Shown: positions 7,140 through 14,275 of the stretch, piece after piece
Layout of the letters: every line of letters starts with the position of its first letter
Numbering within the stretch: the first letter of the stretch is position 1
DNA from: Pseudomonadota bacterium
GTDB lineage: Bacteria > Pseudomonadota > Alphaproteobacteria > Rhizobiales > Devosiaceae
Reading direction: 5' to 3'
NCBI GenBank assembly: GCA_023428425.1
Contig: JAEYYP010000095.1
Coordinates: 1 to 16,831 of the forward strand
Length of the DNA stretch: 16,831 bases
Made by a program: the position numbers and the translations under genes
The notes under the pieces: generated by a model
Database searches by the model: none
Seen by the model: the letters and a program-made list of their open reading frames with translations, nothing else
What the model was told of the DNA's origin: nothing

Positions 7140-8939
7140 TCAGCGGATCATGTTGAGGGCGTCCTGCAGCATCTGGTCGGCGGTAGAGACGATGCGCGTG
7201 CCGGCCGCGTAGGCCTGCTGAGTGACGATCAGCTTGGTGAATTCCTCGGAGATGTCGGTGTTCGAAGCTTCCAGCGAAGACCCGATGATGCCGCCACCAT
7301 TGTCGAGGATGGGCTCGCCTGACTCCGACGTGGCCGCGAAGACGCCGCCATCCATGCGCTTGAGCTGGTTCACGGCGTTGAAGTTGGCTGTGACCACCTG
7401 GGCGACTTCGAGCTGCTGGCCGTTGTTGTAGGAAACGACGACGCGGCCGGCATCGTTGACGGCAACCGACACGTACTCGCCAGCGGCGTAGCCGTTCTGG
7501 TTGAGGGTGGTCACTTCGGCGACGCCGTTGGGATCGGCGAACTGGGTCAGCCCGTTCTGGCCGTGCTGAAGCCGCACGTCGCCGACGGTGACGCCGTTTA
7601 CGGTGAGGTTCGGCAGATCGGTGTATTCAACGGTAGGATTGGGCGAGCCGTCATTGCCGAACTGGTAGTCGCCACCCATGCGGGTCCAGGCTGTGCCGGT
7701 ACCCGTGGCATTGGCGTTGGTGAGGACGAACAGGTTCCAGCGCTCGGCGCCGCCGTTTTCGTTCGAGTTCACCTTGGCCCAGCGCATCTGCACGTTGGCC
7801 GGCGCGCCGTTGCCGGCATACACGGTGATCGCGCCGCCCGAGATGGACTGTGCGAAGAAATCGTCGACGTCATTGGCCGAGATGGTGTCGACGCGCGCAG
7901 CGAGCGCTGCGCTGTCGGAGACGGTCGGAGCGGTGTCGCCATCGGCGAGGCCGAAGCCGTTCGACGTCGAGCCGATCGTCTGGTCGGTGATGTTGACGTT
8001 ATCGGTGTCGTTGCCGGCGGTGATGGTGATTTCGCCGTCGCCGTTCAGCGTGACGGTGGCACCGGTTGCGCCGTTCGCCTGCAAGTCTGCCTGGATGGCA
8101 GCCAGGACCTCGGCCACAGTGTCGGTCGCCGCAGCGCTGATGTCGATGTCCGGCATCGTGGTGCTGCCGCCCGAGTTGAAGGCGTAGGTGCGATCGGTGG
8201 TGTACGGGCCGCCAGTCGGCCCGAAGCGCACGCGCAGGGTATCGCCGGCCGACGCAACGGTGGAGGCAGCGTCGGTGCCGAGCGCTGTGGCACCGGTCTT
8301 GGTGGCCGCGGTATCGGGCGGCAAATCAGTCGCGCTGAGGAAGTCTCGTGCGTCGAGCAGTTCGCTCCCGGACGCCTGCGACTGGTTGTAGGAGGGGGTC
8401 TTGGGCAACTGCGGCAGATTGATCTCGTAGTTGACGCGGGTGGTCTGGTGCGCCGGAAGGAAGGCATTGGAGATCTGCAGCACCTGCGGAACCGAACCGG
8501 AGACGTTCTGCGTCTGCGGATCGATCGGCAGACCCTTGAGGTAGTAGCCGGCGCCGTTGACCAGGTAGCCGGACTTGTCGAGCTCGAAGTCGCCGCGGCG
8601 AGTGTAGTAGTTGGCACCCGAGAAGACCGACGCACCATCCGACTGGCCGATGGCGGGCTCGACCACGAAAAAGCCATTGCCGTTGATGGCCATGTTGGTT
8701 TCGGTCGAGGTCCCCTTCACGTCGCCCTGGACGTTGTTGGTGGAGCGCGACTGGGCGAGCACCGAACCGGCCGTCTGGCGCTTGGTGGCGGCATCCGGGA
8801 TCAGGTCGACGAAGTCGGTGTCGATACGCTTGAAGCCGGTCGTCTGGCTGTTGGCGATGTTGCCCGACACGTTCTCTAGCGCGAAGGACTGGGCGCGAAG
8901 CCCGGTGACTGCGGTGGATAGAGCGCCGTAGATGCCCAT
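7140..8939 (-). CDS. flgE: Flagellar hook protein FlgE
   Basis: FlgE is the subunit of the flagellar hook, the universal joint between rod and filament. The N-terminus MGIYGALSTAVTGLRAQSFA, then VSGNIANSQTTGFKR (24-38), is the rod/hook motif. The C-terminus (SNTDISEEFTKLIVTQQAYA, then STADQMLQDALNMIR) is diagnostic of FlgE and related axial proteins. The start is ATG 8939, with GGAG five bases upstream. An in-frame open extension upstream to 9275 is discarded because the mature motif begins at 8939. At 599 aa it is longer than the E. coli protein (402) and similar in size to Caulobacter FlgE. Residues ~200-480 are a variable beta-rich domain. It is the first gene of the hook operon, with a sigma-54 type promoter upstream. 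Confidence 0.94.
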   Translation of the reverse strand: MGIYGALSTAVTGLRAQSFALENVSGNIANSQTTGFKRIDTDFVDLIPDAATKRQTAGSVLAQSRSTNNVQGDVKGTSTETNMAINGNGFFVVEPAIGQSDGASVFSGANYYTRRGDFELDKSGYLVNGAGYYLKGLPIDPQTQNVSGSVPQVLQISNAFLPAHQTTRVNYEINLPQLPKTPSYNQSQASGSELLDARDFLSATDLPPDTAATKTGATALGTDAASTVASAGDTLRVRFGPTGGPYTTDRTYAFNSGGSTTMPDIDISAAATDTVAEVLAAIQADLQANGATGATVTLNGDGEITITAGNDTDNVNITDQTIGSTSNGFGLADGDTAPTVSDSAALAARVDTISANDVDDFFAQSISGGAITVYAGNGAPANVQMRWAKVNSNENGGAERWNLFVLTNANATGTGTAWTRMGGDYQFGNDGSPNPTVEYTDLPNLTVNGVTVGDVRLQHGQNGLTQFADPNGVAEVTTLNQNGYAAGEYVSVAVNDAGRVVVSYNNGQQLEVAQVVTANFNAVNQLKRMDGGVFAATSESGEPILDNGGGIIGSSLEASNTDISEEFTKLIVTQQAYAAGTRIVSTADQMLQDALNMIR

Positions 8940-8960
8940 GTTGTCTCCGAAATCCCATTG

Positions 8961-8975
8961 GCGTGCCGGGCACGC
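8961..8975. promoter_or_regulatory. Palindrome in the predicted flgE leader
   Basis: GCGTGCCGGGCACGC is a perfect 7-bp-arm palindrome about one central base. It lies 7 bases downstream of the start predicted from the sigma-54 site. In DNA it could be a regulator site: TGCCGGGCA resembles the half-site content of flagellar ftr operators as I recall them, a weak comparison. In RNA it could fold as a 6-bp hairpin upstream of the flgE ribosome binding site. Confidence 0.4.
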
Positions 8976-8992
8976 GAGTTCGAGGATACAGT

Positions 8993-9008
8993 TGCAAAGC
9001 GTGTGCCA
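8993..9008 (-). promoter_or_regulatory. Sigma-54 (RpoN) promoter of the flgE-flgK-flgL operon
   Basis: Read on the minus strand the bases are TGGCACACGCTTTGCA. Against the consensus TGGCACG-N4-TTGCA there is one mismatch, and the invariant GG (9007-9006) and GC (8995-8994) are separated by exactly ten bases. The predicted start is near 8982, giving a leader of about 43 bases before the flgE ATG. In Caulobacter the hook operon is sigma-54 dependent and activated by FlbD, which agrees. No enhancer site was firmly identified. Confidence 0.8.
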
Positions 9009-9190
9009 GAGTCTCGGATCGTTGATTTTGCTGACGTTTTCTGTCTCGAGGTAACGCGTGGGGCGACAATGAGGCAAAAGAGTCCGAGTCAGGCGGCAGG
9101 TTTTGCCGATCGCCGGTCGGCGCCCCGGCGCTTGTTCGCGGCTTCGCCATCGGCTACACGCAAGGCCGCTGAATTTCGGGCCCGCACGAC

Positions 9191-10057
9191 ATGCTGTTCG
9201 CTTCGCCAGACGAGTTTCGGAACGCCCCGCGCCACGCGGTGACGGTGTTCGGCATGGCCGGCGTGGGCAAGACACGGCTCGCCAGCCTGCTGCGCAAGGA
9301 CCACTGGTTCCACTACTCGGCCGACTACCGTATCGGCACGCGCTACATGGGCGAGTTCATCGTCGACAACTTCAAGGCCGAGGCCATGAAGGTGCCGTTC
9401 CTGCGCGAACTGCTGCGGACGGACTCGATCAAGATCGAGAGCAACATCACCTTCGCCAATCTCGACCCGCTCTCGACCTACCTGGGGCGCCCGGGCGACA
9501 CCGTGCGCGGTGGGCTGCCGCTCGCCGAGTACCAGCGCCGGCAGGAGCAGCATCGGGTCGCCGAGATCGCGGCCCTGCAGGACGTGCCCTACTTCATCGA
9601 GCGCGCCCAGACCCTGTACGAGTACGGCAACTTCATCGCCGACACGGGTGGCTCGCTGATCGAGGTCATCGACCCCGACAATGCCGACGACCCGGTAGTG
9701 AAGGCACTGCGCGAAAGCACGCTGCTGCTCTACATCCGGGGCACCGAAGGCGATGCGGCCGAGCTGGTTCGCCGTTTCAAGGCGAGCCCCAAGCCGATGT
9801 ACTACCAGCCGCCGTTCCTCGTGCAGAAGTGGAACGAGTTCAAGCAGATCAACGGAGTGAAGGACGACACCCAGGTCGATCCGGACGCGTTCGGGGCCTG
9901 GGGCTTCGAGGCGCTGCTGACCGACCGGCTGCCGCGCTACCAGAAGCTCGCGGACAATTTCGGCTACGTGGTCGAAGCCGCCGACCTCGCGACGGTGCGG
10001 GACGGCGATGAATTCATCGACCTCGTGGCGGGGGCGATCGGCAAGCGAATGCGATAG
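9191..10057 (+). CDS. P-loop ATPase/kinase-like protein of unknown function
   Basis: A 288-aa soluble protein with no signal peptide or membrane segment. Walker A is GMAGVGKT at residues 21-28 after a hydrophobic strand (HAVTVF). The next segment, WFHYSADYRIGTRYMGE (39-54), looks like a substrate or lid region and resembles conserved blocks I recall in unnamed bacterial ATPases. A possible Walker B-like strand is SLIEVID (155-161). A second hydrophobic strand is STLLLYIRG (176-184). The small size and single P-loop suggest a kinase- or deoxynucleoside-kinase-like fold, but substrate and function are unknown. ATG 9191 is the first possible start in frame; its ribosome binding site is poor. metA follows after 59 bases in the same direction, so the two may share a transcript. 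Confidence 0.8.
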   Translation: MLFASPDEFRNAPRHAVTVFGMAGVGKTRLASLLRKDHWFHYSADYRIGTRYMGEFIVDNFKAEAMKVPFLRELLRTDSIKIESNITFANLDPLSTYLGRPGDTVRGGLPLAEYQRRQEQHRVAEIAALQDVPYFIERAQTLYEYGNFIADTGGSLIEVIDPDNADDPVVKALRESTLLLYIRGTEGDAAELVRRFKASPKPMYYQPPFLVQKWNEFKQINGVKDDTQVDPDAFGAWGFEALLTDRLPRYQKLADNFGYVVEAADLATVRDGDEFIDLVAGAIGKRMR

Positions 10058-10105
10058 CGGCCGCAGAGCCGCCGGACGTCATTCGCCAGCCGTTTCCTGA
10101 TTCAA

Positions 10106-10112
10106 AGGAGGG
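10106..10112 (+). promoter_or_regulatory. metA ribosome binding site
   Basis: AAGGAGG just upstream of ATG 10117 is a near-perfect Shine-Dalgarno sequence and fixes the metA start. The 59-base gap before metA is too short for a SAM riboswitch and shows none. Confidence 0.8.
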
Positions 10113-10116
10113 TTTC

Positions 10117-11028
10117 ATGCCCATCCGCATTCCCGACCACCTGCCCGCCCGAAAGACGCTCGAAAGCGAGGGCGTGGTGGTGATGGATTCCACCCGCGCC
10201 GCCCGACAGGACATCCGCCCGCTGCAGATCGGGCTCCTGAACCTGATGCCCAACAAGGAGCGTACCGAGACGCAGTTCGCCCGGCTGATCGGCTCGACGC
10301 CACTGCAGATCGACCTGACGCTGGTGCGGATCACCGAGCACCAGAGCAAACATACGAGCGAAGAATACCTCAACTCGTTCTACTCGACGTGGGAAAGTGT
10401 ACGGGAGCGCAAGTTCGACGGGTTCATCGTGACCGGCGCGCCGATTGCGCACATCCCGTTCGAGGAAGTGCGGTATTGGCCGGAGATGCTGGAGATCATG
10501 GACTGGACGGGCACCAACGTGCACCAGACCATGTTCATCTGCTGGGGTGCGCAGGCGGCGCTGCATCACTTCCACCATGCGAAGCGCTACCGGATGGAGA
10601 AGAAGGCGTTCGGCGTGTTCCGGCATAAGCTGGTCGGGGGCCCTACCCCGTGGCTGCGCGGTCTCTCCGACAGCCCGATGATCCCGGTGAGCCGCTACAA
10701 CGACATCGACAAGTCGAGCCTTTCCAGGGACCTGGAAGTGCTGATCGACAATGACGAGATCGGCGTGTGTATGCTGCAGGATCACTCGCGGCGGGCGCTC
10801 TACATGCTCAACCACCTCGAGTACGACAACCGCTCGCTGGCCGACGAGTACGAGCGTGACGTCAAGGCGGGGCTCAATCCGGAGCAGCCGGTGAACCTGT
10901 TCCCCGGCGGAGATACATCGGTTGAACCCGAGAACCGCTGGCGCTCGCACGCGCATCTGTTGTTCCAGAACTGGATCAACGAGATCTACCAGACGACGCC
11001 GTACGAACTCGAGGAGATCGGGCGCTAG
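10117..11028 (+). CDS. metA: Homoserine O-acyltransferase MetA
   Basis: MetA transfers an acyl group from acetyl-CoA or succinyl-CoA to L-homoserine, the first committed step of methionine synthesis in the cytoplasm. The 303-aa sequence aligns with E. coli MetA (309 aa) from the first residues (MPIRIPDHLPA; LNLMPNKERTETQFARL). The catalytic cysteine is Cys142 (FICWGAQAAL), and the His-Glu of the active site are His233 and Glu235 (NHLEYD). Residue 111, reported to set acyl-CoA choice (Gly for succinyl, Glu for acetyl), is Ala here (GAPIAHIPFEEV), so the donor cannot be assigned. Its stop interlocks with the stop of the convergent membrane-protein gene (CTAG). Name and general reaction are secure; donor specificity is not. 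Confidence 0.96.
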   Translation: MPIRIPDHLPARKTLESEGVVVMDSTRAARQDIRPLQIGLLNLMPNKERTETQFARLIGSTPLQIDLTLVRITEHQSKHTSEEYLNSFYSTWESVRERKFDGFIVTGAPIAHIPFEEVRYWPEMLEIMDWTGTNVHQTMFICWGAQAALHHFHHAKRYRMEKKAFGVFRHKLVGGPTPWLRGLSDSPMIPVSRYNDIDKSSLSRDLEVLIDNDEIGVCMLQDHSRRALYMLNHLEYDNRSLADEYERDVKAGLNPEQPVNLFPGGDTSVEPENRWRSHAHLLFQNWINEIYQTTPYELEEIGR

Positions 11029-12194
11029 AGGCCTGGCCGCAGGGCGAGGGAGCCGATGCCGGCGGGGACGGGGTTGAACAGAGCCGCCTTCCACGCCGGA
11101 TCGTCCCAGAAGTCGTGCGGCAGCCAGCTAAGGGCGGTCCCCAGGACGAGGAGCGTCAGGGCCAGCGCTCTCAGCACGAGTGGCAGGCGCACGACCGCGA
11201 GCCACGACACGAAGGCGGCGAGGAAGGCCACCGACGGGGTCAGCGGGGTCATCGTGGTGTTGACGATGACCCGGGCGATCGCGAGGTAGACCGGCAGGGC
11301 GACGACAGCGAGCGCCGACAGTACGTGGCGCCGCTCCGGCAGGCCGGGCCAGAGGCAGTAGGCGATCGGGATGGCCATGGCGGGGGCATAGGTGGCGAGC
11401 GCACCCAGGCTGCCCAAGACGTCGCCGAACTGCAGGTTGGCGAAGGTGTTGACGTAGGGCAGCAGAGCATCGGCAACCTCGAGCCGCGCCTGAGCAATGA
11501 AGCCGACGATGCCGATGGCGACGATCACCGTTGGCAGTATGGCGACCAGCAGCATGGCGACGAAGGCGCGGGGATCGCGCCGGCCATCTGGATCCGCGAG
11601 GGCCGCGCCAATGGCGATGGGCAGGATCAGCAGGGTCGTCAGCGGGCTCGCCAGCAGTAGCAGGGGCAGTAGCAGGGAGAGACCGATCGCCGCCTGCACA
11701 TCGCCGACATCCTCGAGTTTGCGGATGGCCGGAATGATGGCCCCCACGGCAATCAGGAGCGGAATGGCCCGGCTCGAGGCGGTGACGGTGTAGAGCGCGC
11801 CCATGTGCAGCGCCACGGCGCCGACGGCGGCAATGGCGCCCACTGCGAACCAGCCGCTGGCACGGAGCCGATCGTAGAGGAGGCCGTACATGAGACCCGC
11901 GACGATGGCGGCGACCAGACTGAGGGTGACCTGCTGCCAGCCGGTATCGGGGAGAAGGCCGACGATGCGCAGCACCACCTGCGTCAGCCAGCCCCCGGTG
12001 CGCCACGCCTCACCCTGCTGGAGGGCTTCGACATCCTTGCGCAGGTAGCCGGCGTCGAGGACATGCTGGGCGAGCCAGAGCAGCGCGACGGTGGCGACAA
12101 GCGCGGTGATGATCGTGGACGGCCGCAGCAGCGGGCGCGGCCTGGTAACGGGGATGTCGACGGCCGGTCGGCCGTTCAGCTCGGCGATGCTCAT
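11025..12194 (-). CDS. Polytopic membrane protein coupled to the glycosyltransferase
   Basis: I do not recognise the family. The 389-aa protein has a short Pro/Arg-rich cytoplasmic N-terminus (1-24) and about ten hydrophobic segments (near 25-45, 87-107, 114-136, 141-157, 168-200, 210-235, 262-283, 290-312, 318-336 and 338-357). A soluble loop (~46-86) contains EALQQGEAWRTGGWL, probably on the periplasmic side. Its ATG overlaps the glycosyltransferase stop as ATGA, with GGAGG ten bases upstream, so the two are translationally coupled and probably act together. A role in polymer export, lipid-linked sugar handling or acceptor modification is an inference. A GT-C-like fold is one alternative, but no catalytic Asp/Glu motif was evident. 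The 3' end overlaps the metA stop on the other strand. Confidence 0.85.
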   Translation of the reverse strand: MSIAELNGRPAVDIPVTRPRPLLRPSTIITALVATVALLWLAQHVLDAGYLRKDVEALQQGEAWRTGGWLTQVVLRIVGLLPDTGWQQVTLSLVAAIVAGLMYGLLYDRLRASGWFAVGAIAAVGAVALHMGALYTVTASSRAIPLLIAVGAIIPAIRKLEDVGDVQAAIGLSLLLPLLLLASPLTTLLILPIAIGAALADPDGRRDPRAFVAMLLVAILPTVIVAIGIVGFIAQARLEVADALLPYVNTFANLQFGDVLGSLGALATYAPAMAIPIAYCLWPGLPERRHVLSALAVVALPVYLAIARVIVNTTMTPLTPSVAFLAAFVSWLAVVRLPLVLRALALTLLVLGTALSWLPHDFWDDPAWKAALFNPVPAGIGSLALRPGL

Positions 12195-14143
12195 TTTCCG
12201 ACGGCCTCCGCCTTGACCTGATCGAGGATGCCCTGCGTGACCGTCGAGGTGCCGTGCTCGGTCTTTTCCCAGTAGTGCGGATTGAAGCAGAGCTGCCAGA
12301 ACGCCTTGTAGGCGGCGATCGAGTGCAGGACCCAGTACACCGGAAGCAGGATGCCGACCGGCACGAGGTCGTAGTAGCGGCGCTTGAGCGCGGCAATGAC
12401 GCCGAAATAGACGAGGAAGAGGTTGCCGATGACGAGGTTGAACAGCGCCATCGTTCCAAACGGCTCAGGGAAGAGCCAGCCGAAATCCCAGGTGTTGGTG
12501 AACCAGACCAGCAGCGTGATGGCCCAGAGGATAGGCGCCAGCAGCATGGTGAAGGGCGGCGCACCAATGAAGAAGTGGAACGAGAAGAAGCCCTTGGCAC
12601 CGATCGAGCGCCAGAGCTGGATGGGGTGGCGCATGTGGACCAGCCAGGTCTGCATGTAGCCCTTGATCCAGCGCGAGCGCTGCTTGATCCAACTGGGAAG
12701 GACGCCGTTCGCCTCCTCGTAGGTGGTCGAGTTGATGACGCCGACGGTGTAGCCTTCCTGGGCCAGCCGGACGCCGAGATCGGCATCCTCGGTGACGTTG
12801 TATGGGTCCCAGGCGCCAACCTGCCGGAGAGCCGAAAGCTTGAAGTGATTGGAGGTGCCGCCCAGCGGGATCGGCACTCTCAGCCAGTCGAGGCCGGGGA
12901 GCAGGAAATCGAACCACTGGCTGTATTCGAGCGTGAACATACGCGTCAGCCAGTTCTCGGAGCGATTGAAGTAGTTGAGACGTCCCTGCACGCAGGCGAG
13001 CTGCGGATCGCCGTGGCGAAAGGCGAGAACGGCCTTCTTCAACTGGTCGGGCTCGGGCTGATCTTCAGCGTCGTAGATGGTGACGAACTCGCCTCGGCAG
13101 AACTGGAGAGCGTAATTGCAGGCCTTGGGCTTGGTCTTGGGCTGCGATGGCGGAACACGGACGATCTCGAAGGTGCCGGGGAGGCGAAGGGCCTTGGCGG
13201 CTTCGATCGTATCGATGTCGTCCTCTTCGAGCACCAGTTTCACTTCGAGCTTGCTGGCGGGATAGTCGAGGTTCTTCAGCGCCTTGGTGAGGAGCGGCAG
13301 GACCTTGGCCTCGCGGTACATCGGGACCAGGACGGAGTAGACGGGAAGCTCGGCGTCCTTGAGCGCCGCGACAGCCTCCGGCGACACTTCCATGTCGGCC
13401 TTCCGCGAGGCGCCGACAAAGGTGAGGACGAACTTGAACAGGAAGGTGAGCGTGTATAGAGCGGTAAAGAAGGCCATGAGGCCGACCAGGGTGGGCATTG
13501 TCGCGAAGACGAGGCCTAGCGCGAGGGCGGCGAGACCGCACCAGATCACCAGCTTCTGCGGCCTGGTGATGGTGAACTTGGCGGAATGCTCGGGCTTCCA
13601 GGAGTAGAGCGCTTCGCGGGCGAAAAAACTGTCCCAGTCGCGGAAGAGATGGGCGGTCTGCCAAAGGATGTCGAAGGGCGAGGTGATGACGAGATCGTAA
13701 CTGTCGATGCCGTAGCGGGCATCGGCCCATTCGATGTGGTCGGCGGTGAGCGTGGTGGCGGCGAGCACAACCTTGCCGTCCACGGTGCGCCACGGGATGA
13801 TGCCGCGGTCGGCGTAGTCGAGCCGATCCTCGATCCTGACCAGTGACTCGTCGATGGGCTGGCGCTGGAGATCGATGAACGGGAGGCCGTAAACCTCTGC
13901 CACGGTTCGATAATAGTCGATGGGCCGGATGTAGCCCAGGGAGATCACGGTCTGCGCGAGGGTGGAGCCCCACTCGGCCTTCTGGCGCAGCGCCACGGCG
14001 AGTTCGGTGAGCTTCAATGCCTTCTTCGCCACCAGATAGTTGGCGACCTCGAGATCGAAGCGATCGCCGAGGGAACGGGCTTTTGGGACGCCGAGGAGCT
14101 CGGCGCCCTGGTCTGGCGGGGTACGCAGTACAGCATTGGCCAT
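12191..14143 (-). CDS. Membrane glycosyltransferase family 2 with N-terminal MshEN-like domain
   Basis: A 650-aa enzyme that probably polymerises or transfers sugars from a nucleotide-sugar at the inner membrane. Residues ~30-165 align without gaps to the MshEN/GSPII_E N-terminal domain of type II secretion and pilus ATPases (LPFIDL at 87-92). That domain binds c-di-GMP in MshE and in the NfrB glycosyltransferase. Two membrane segments follow (~197-240). The catalytic GT-A domain (~267-500) contains EEDD (306-309), DAED (358-361), TEDADLG (451-457) and QRSRW (488-492), the D, DxD, TED and Q-x-x-R-W set of processive synthases. Three more membrane segments occupy ~525-615. The product is unknown; an exopolysaccharide or cell-surface glycan is likely. 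The start ATG 14143 has no clear ribosome binding site. It overlaps the next gene by ATGA. Confidence 0.9.
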   Translation of the reverse strand: MANAVLRTPPDQGAELLGVPKARSLGDRFDLEVANYLVAKKALKLTELAVALRQKAEWGSTLAQTVISLGYIRPIDYYRTVAEVYGLPFIDLQRQPIDESLVRIEDRLDYADRGIIPWRTVDGKVVLAATTLTADHIEWADARYGIDSYDLVITSPFDILWQTAHLFRDWDSFFAREALYSWKPEHSAKFTITRPQKLVIWCGLAALALGLVFATMPTLVGLMAFFTALYTLTFLFKFVLTFVGASRKADMEVSPEAVAALKDAELPVYSVLVPMYREAKVLPLLTKALKNLDYPASKLEVKLVLEEDDIDTIEAAKALRLPGTFEIVRVPPSQPKTKPKACNYALQFCRGEFVTIYDAEDQPEPDQLKKAVLAFRHGDPQLACVQGRLNYFNRSENWLTRMFTLEYSQWFDFLLPGLDWLRVPIPLGGTSNHFKLSALRQVGAWDPYNVTEDADLGVRLAQEGYTVGVINSTTYEEANGVLPSWIKQRSRWIKGYMQTWLVHMRHPIQLWRSIGAKGFFSFHFFIGAPPFTMLLAPILWAITLLVWFTNTWDFGWLFPEPFGTMALFNLVIGNLFLVYFGVIAALKRRYYDLVPVGILLPVYWVLHSIAAYKAFWQLCFNPHYWEKTEHGTSTVTQGILDQVKAEAVGK

Positions 14144-14222
14144 GCTGGCAATTCTGCCGTGGAGGGATGAAGAAAGGCCAAAGCCGGTGGGCGGAAATGG
14201 CGTGATCCGGCGCTCGGGATCG

Positions 14223-14250
14223 CTTGCATCCGGCGCGGCAGTGCCTACGT
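14223..14250 (+). promoter_or_regulatory. Possible heat-shock-type promoter of ycjX-ycjF
   Basis: CTTG (14223-14226), 17 bases, then CCTACGT (14244-14250) resembles alphaproteobacterial RpoH promoters (CTTG, then a C-rich -10). The start would be near 14257, nine bases before the AGGAG of ycjX. E. coli ycjX is heat-shock induced, which agrees with the guess. The -10 is imperfect. A 9-bp direct repeat ATCCGGCGC (14205-14213 and 14228-14236) overlaps the spacer. Confidence 0.3.
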
Positions 14251-14275
14251 TTCCCTCGTCAGATCAGGAGCTTCC

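Noticed and set aside
7563..8879. Long plus-strand open frame opposite flgE
   Set aside because: Same reason: the composition is that of a codon shadow, with no recognisable motif, and the minus strand encodes FlgE.
8940..9275. 112-residue N-terminal extension of flgE
   Set aside because: The canonical FlgE start MGIYGALSTA is at 8939 with a good GGAG. The extension would run across the sigma-54 promoter and into the divergent ATPase gene.
10058..10116. SAM riboswitch upstream of metA
   Set aside because: The gap is only 59 bases and shows no SAM-II-like pseudoknot pattern; it ends in a plain strong ribosome binding site.
12254..13459. Long plus-strand open frame opposite the glycosyltransferase
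   Set aside because: Charged, repetitive shadow translation without domains, opposite a gene with intact GT2 catalytic motifs.
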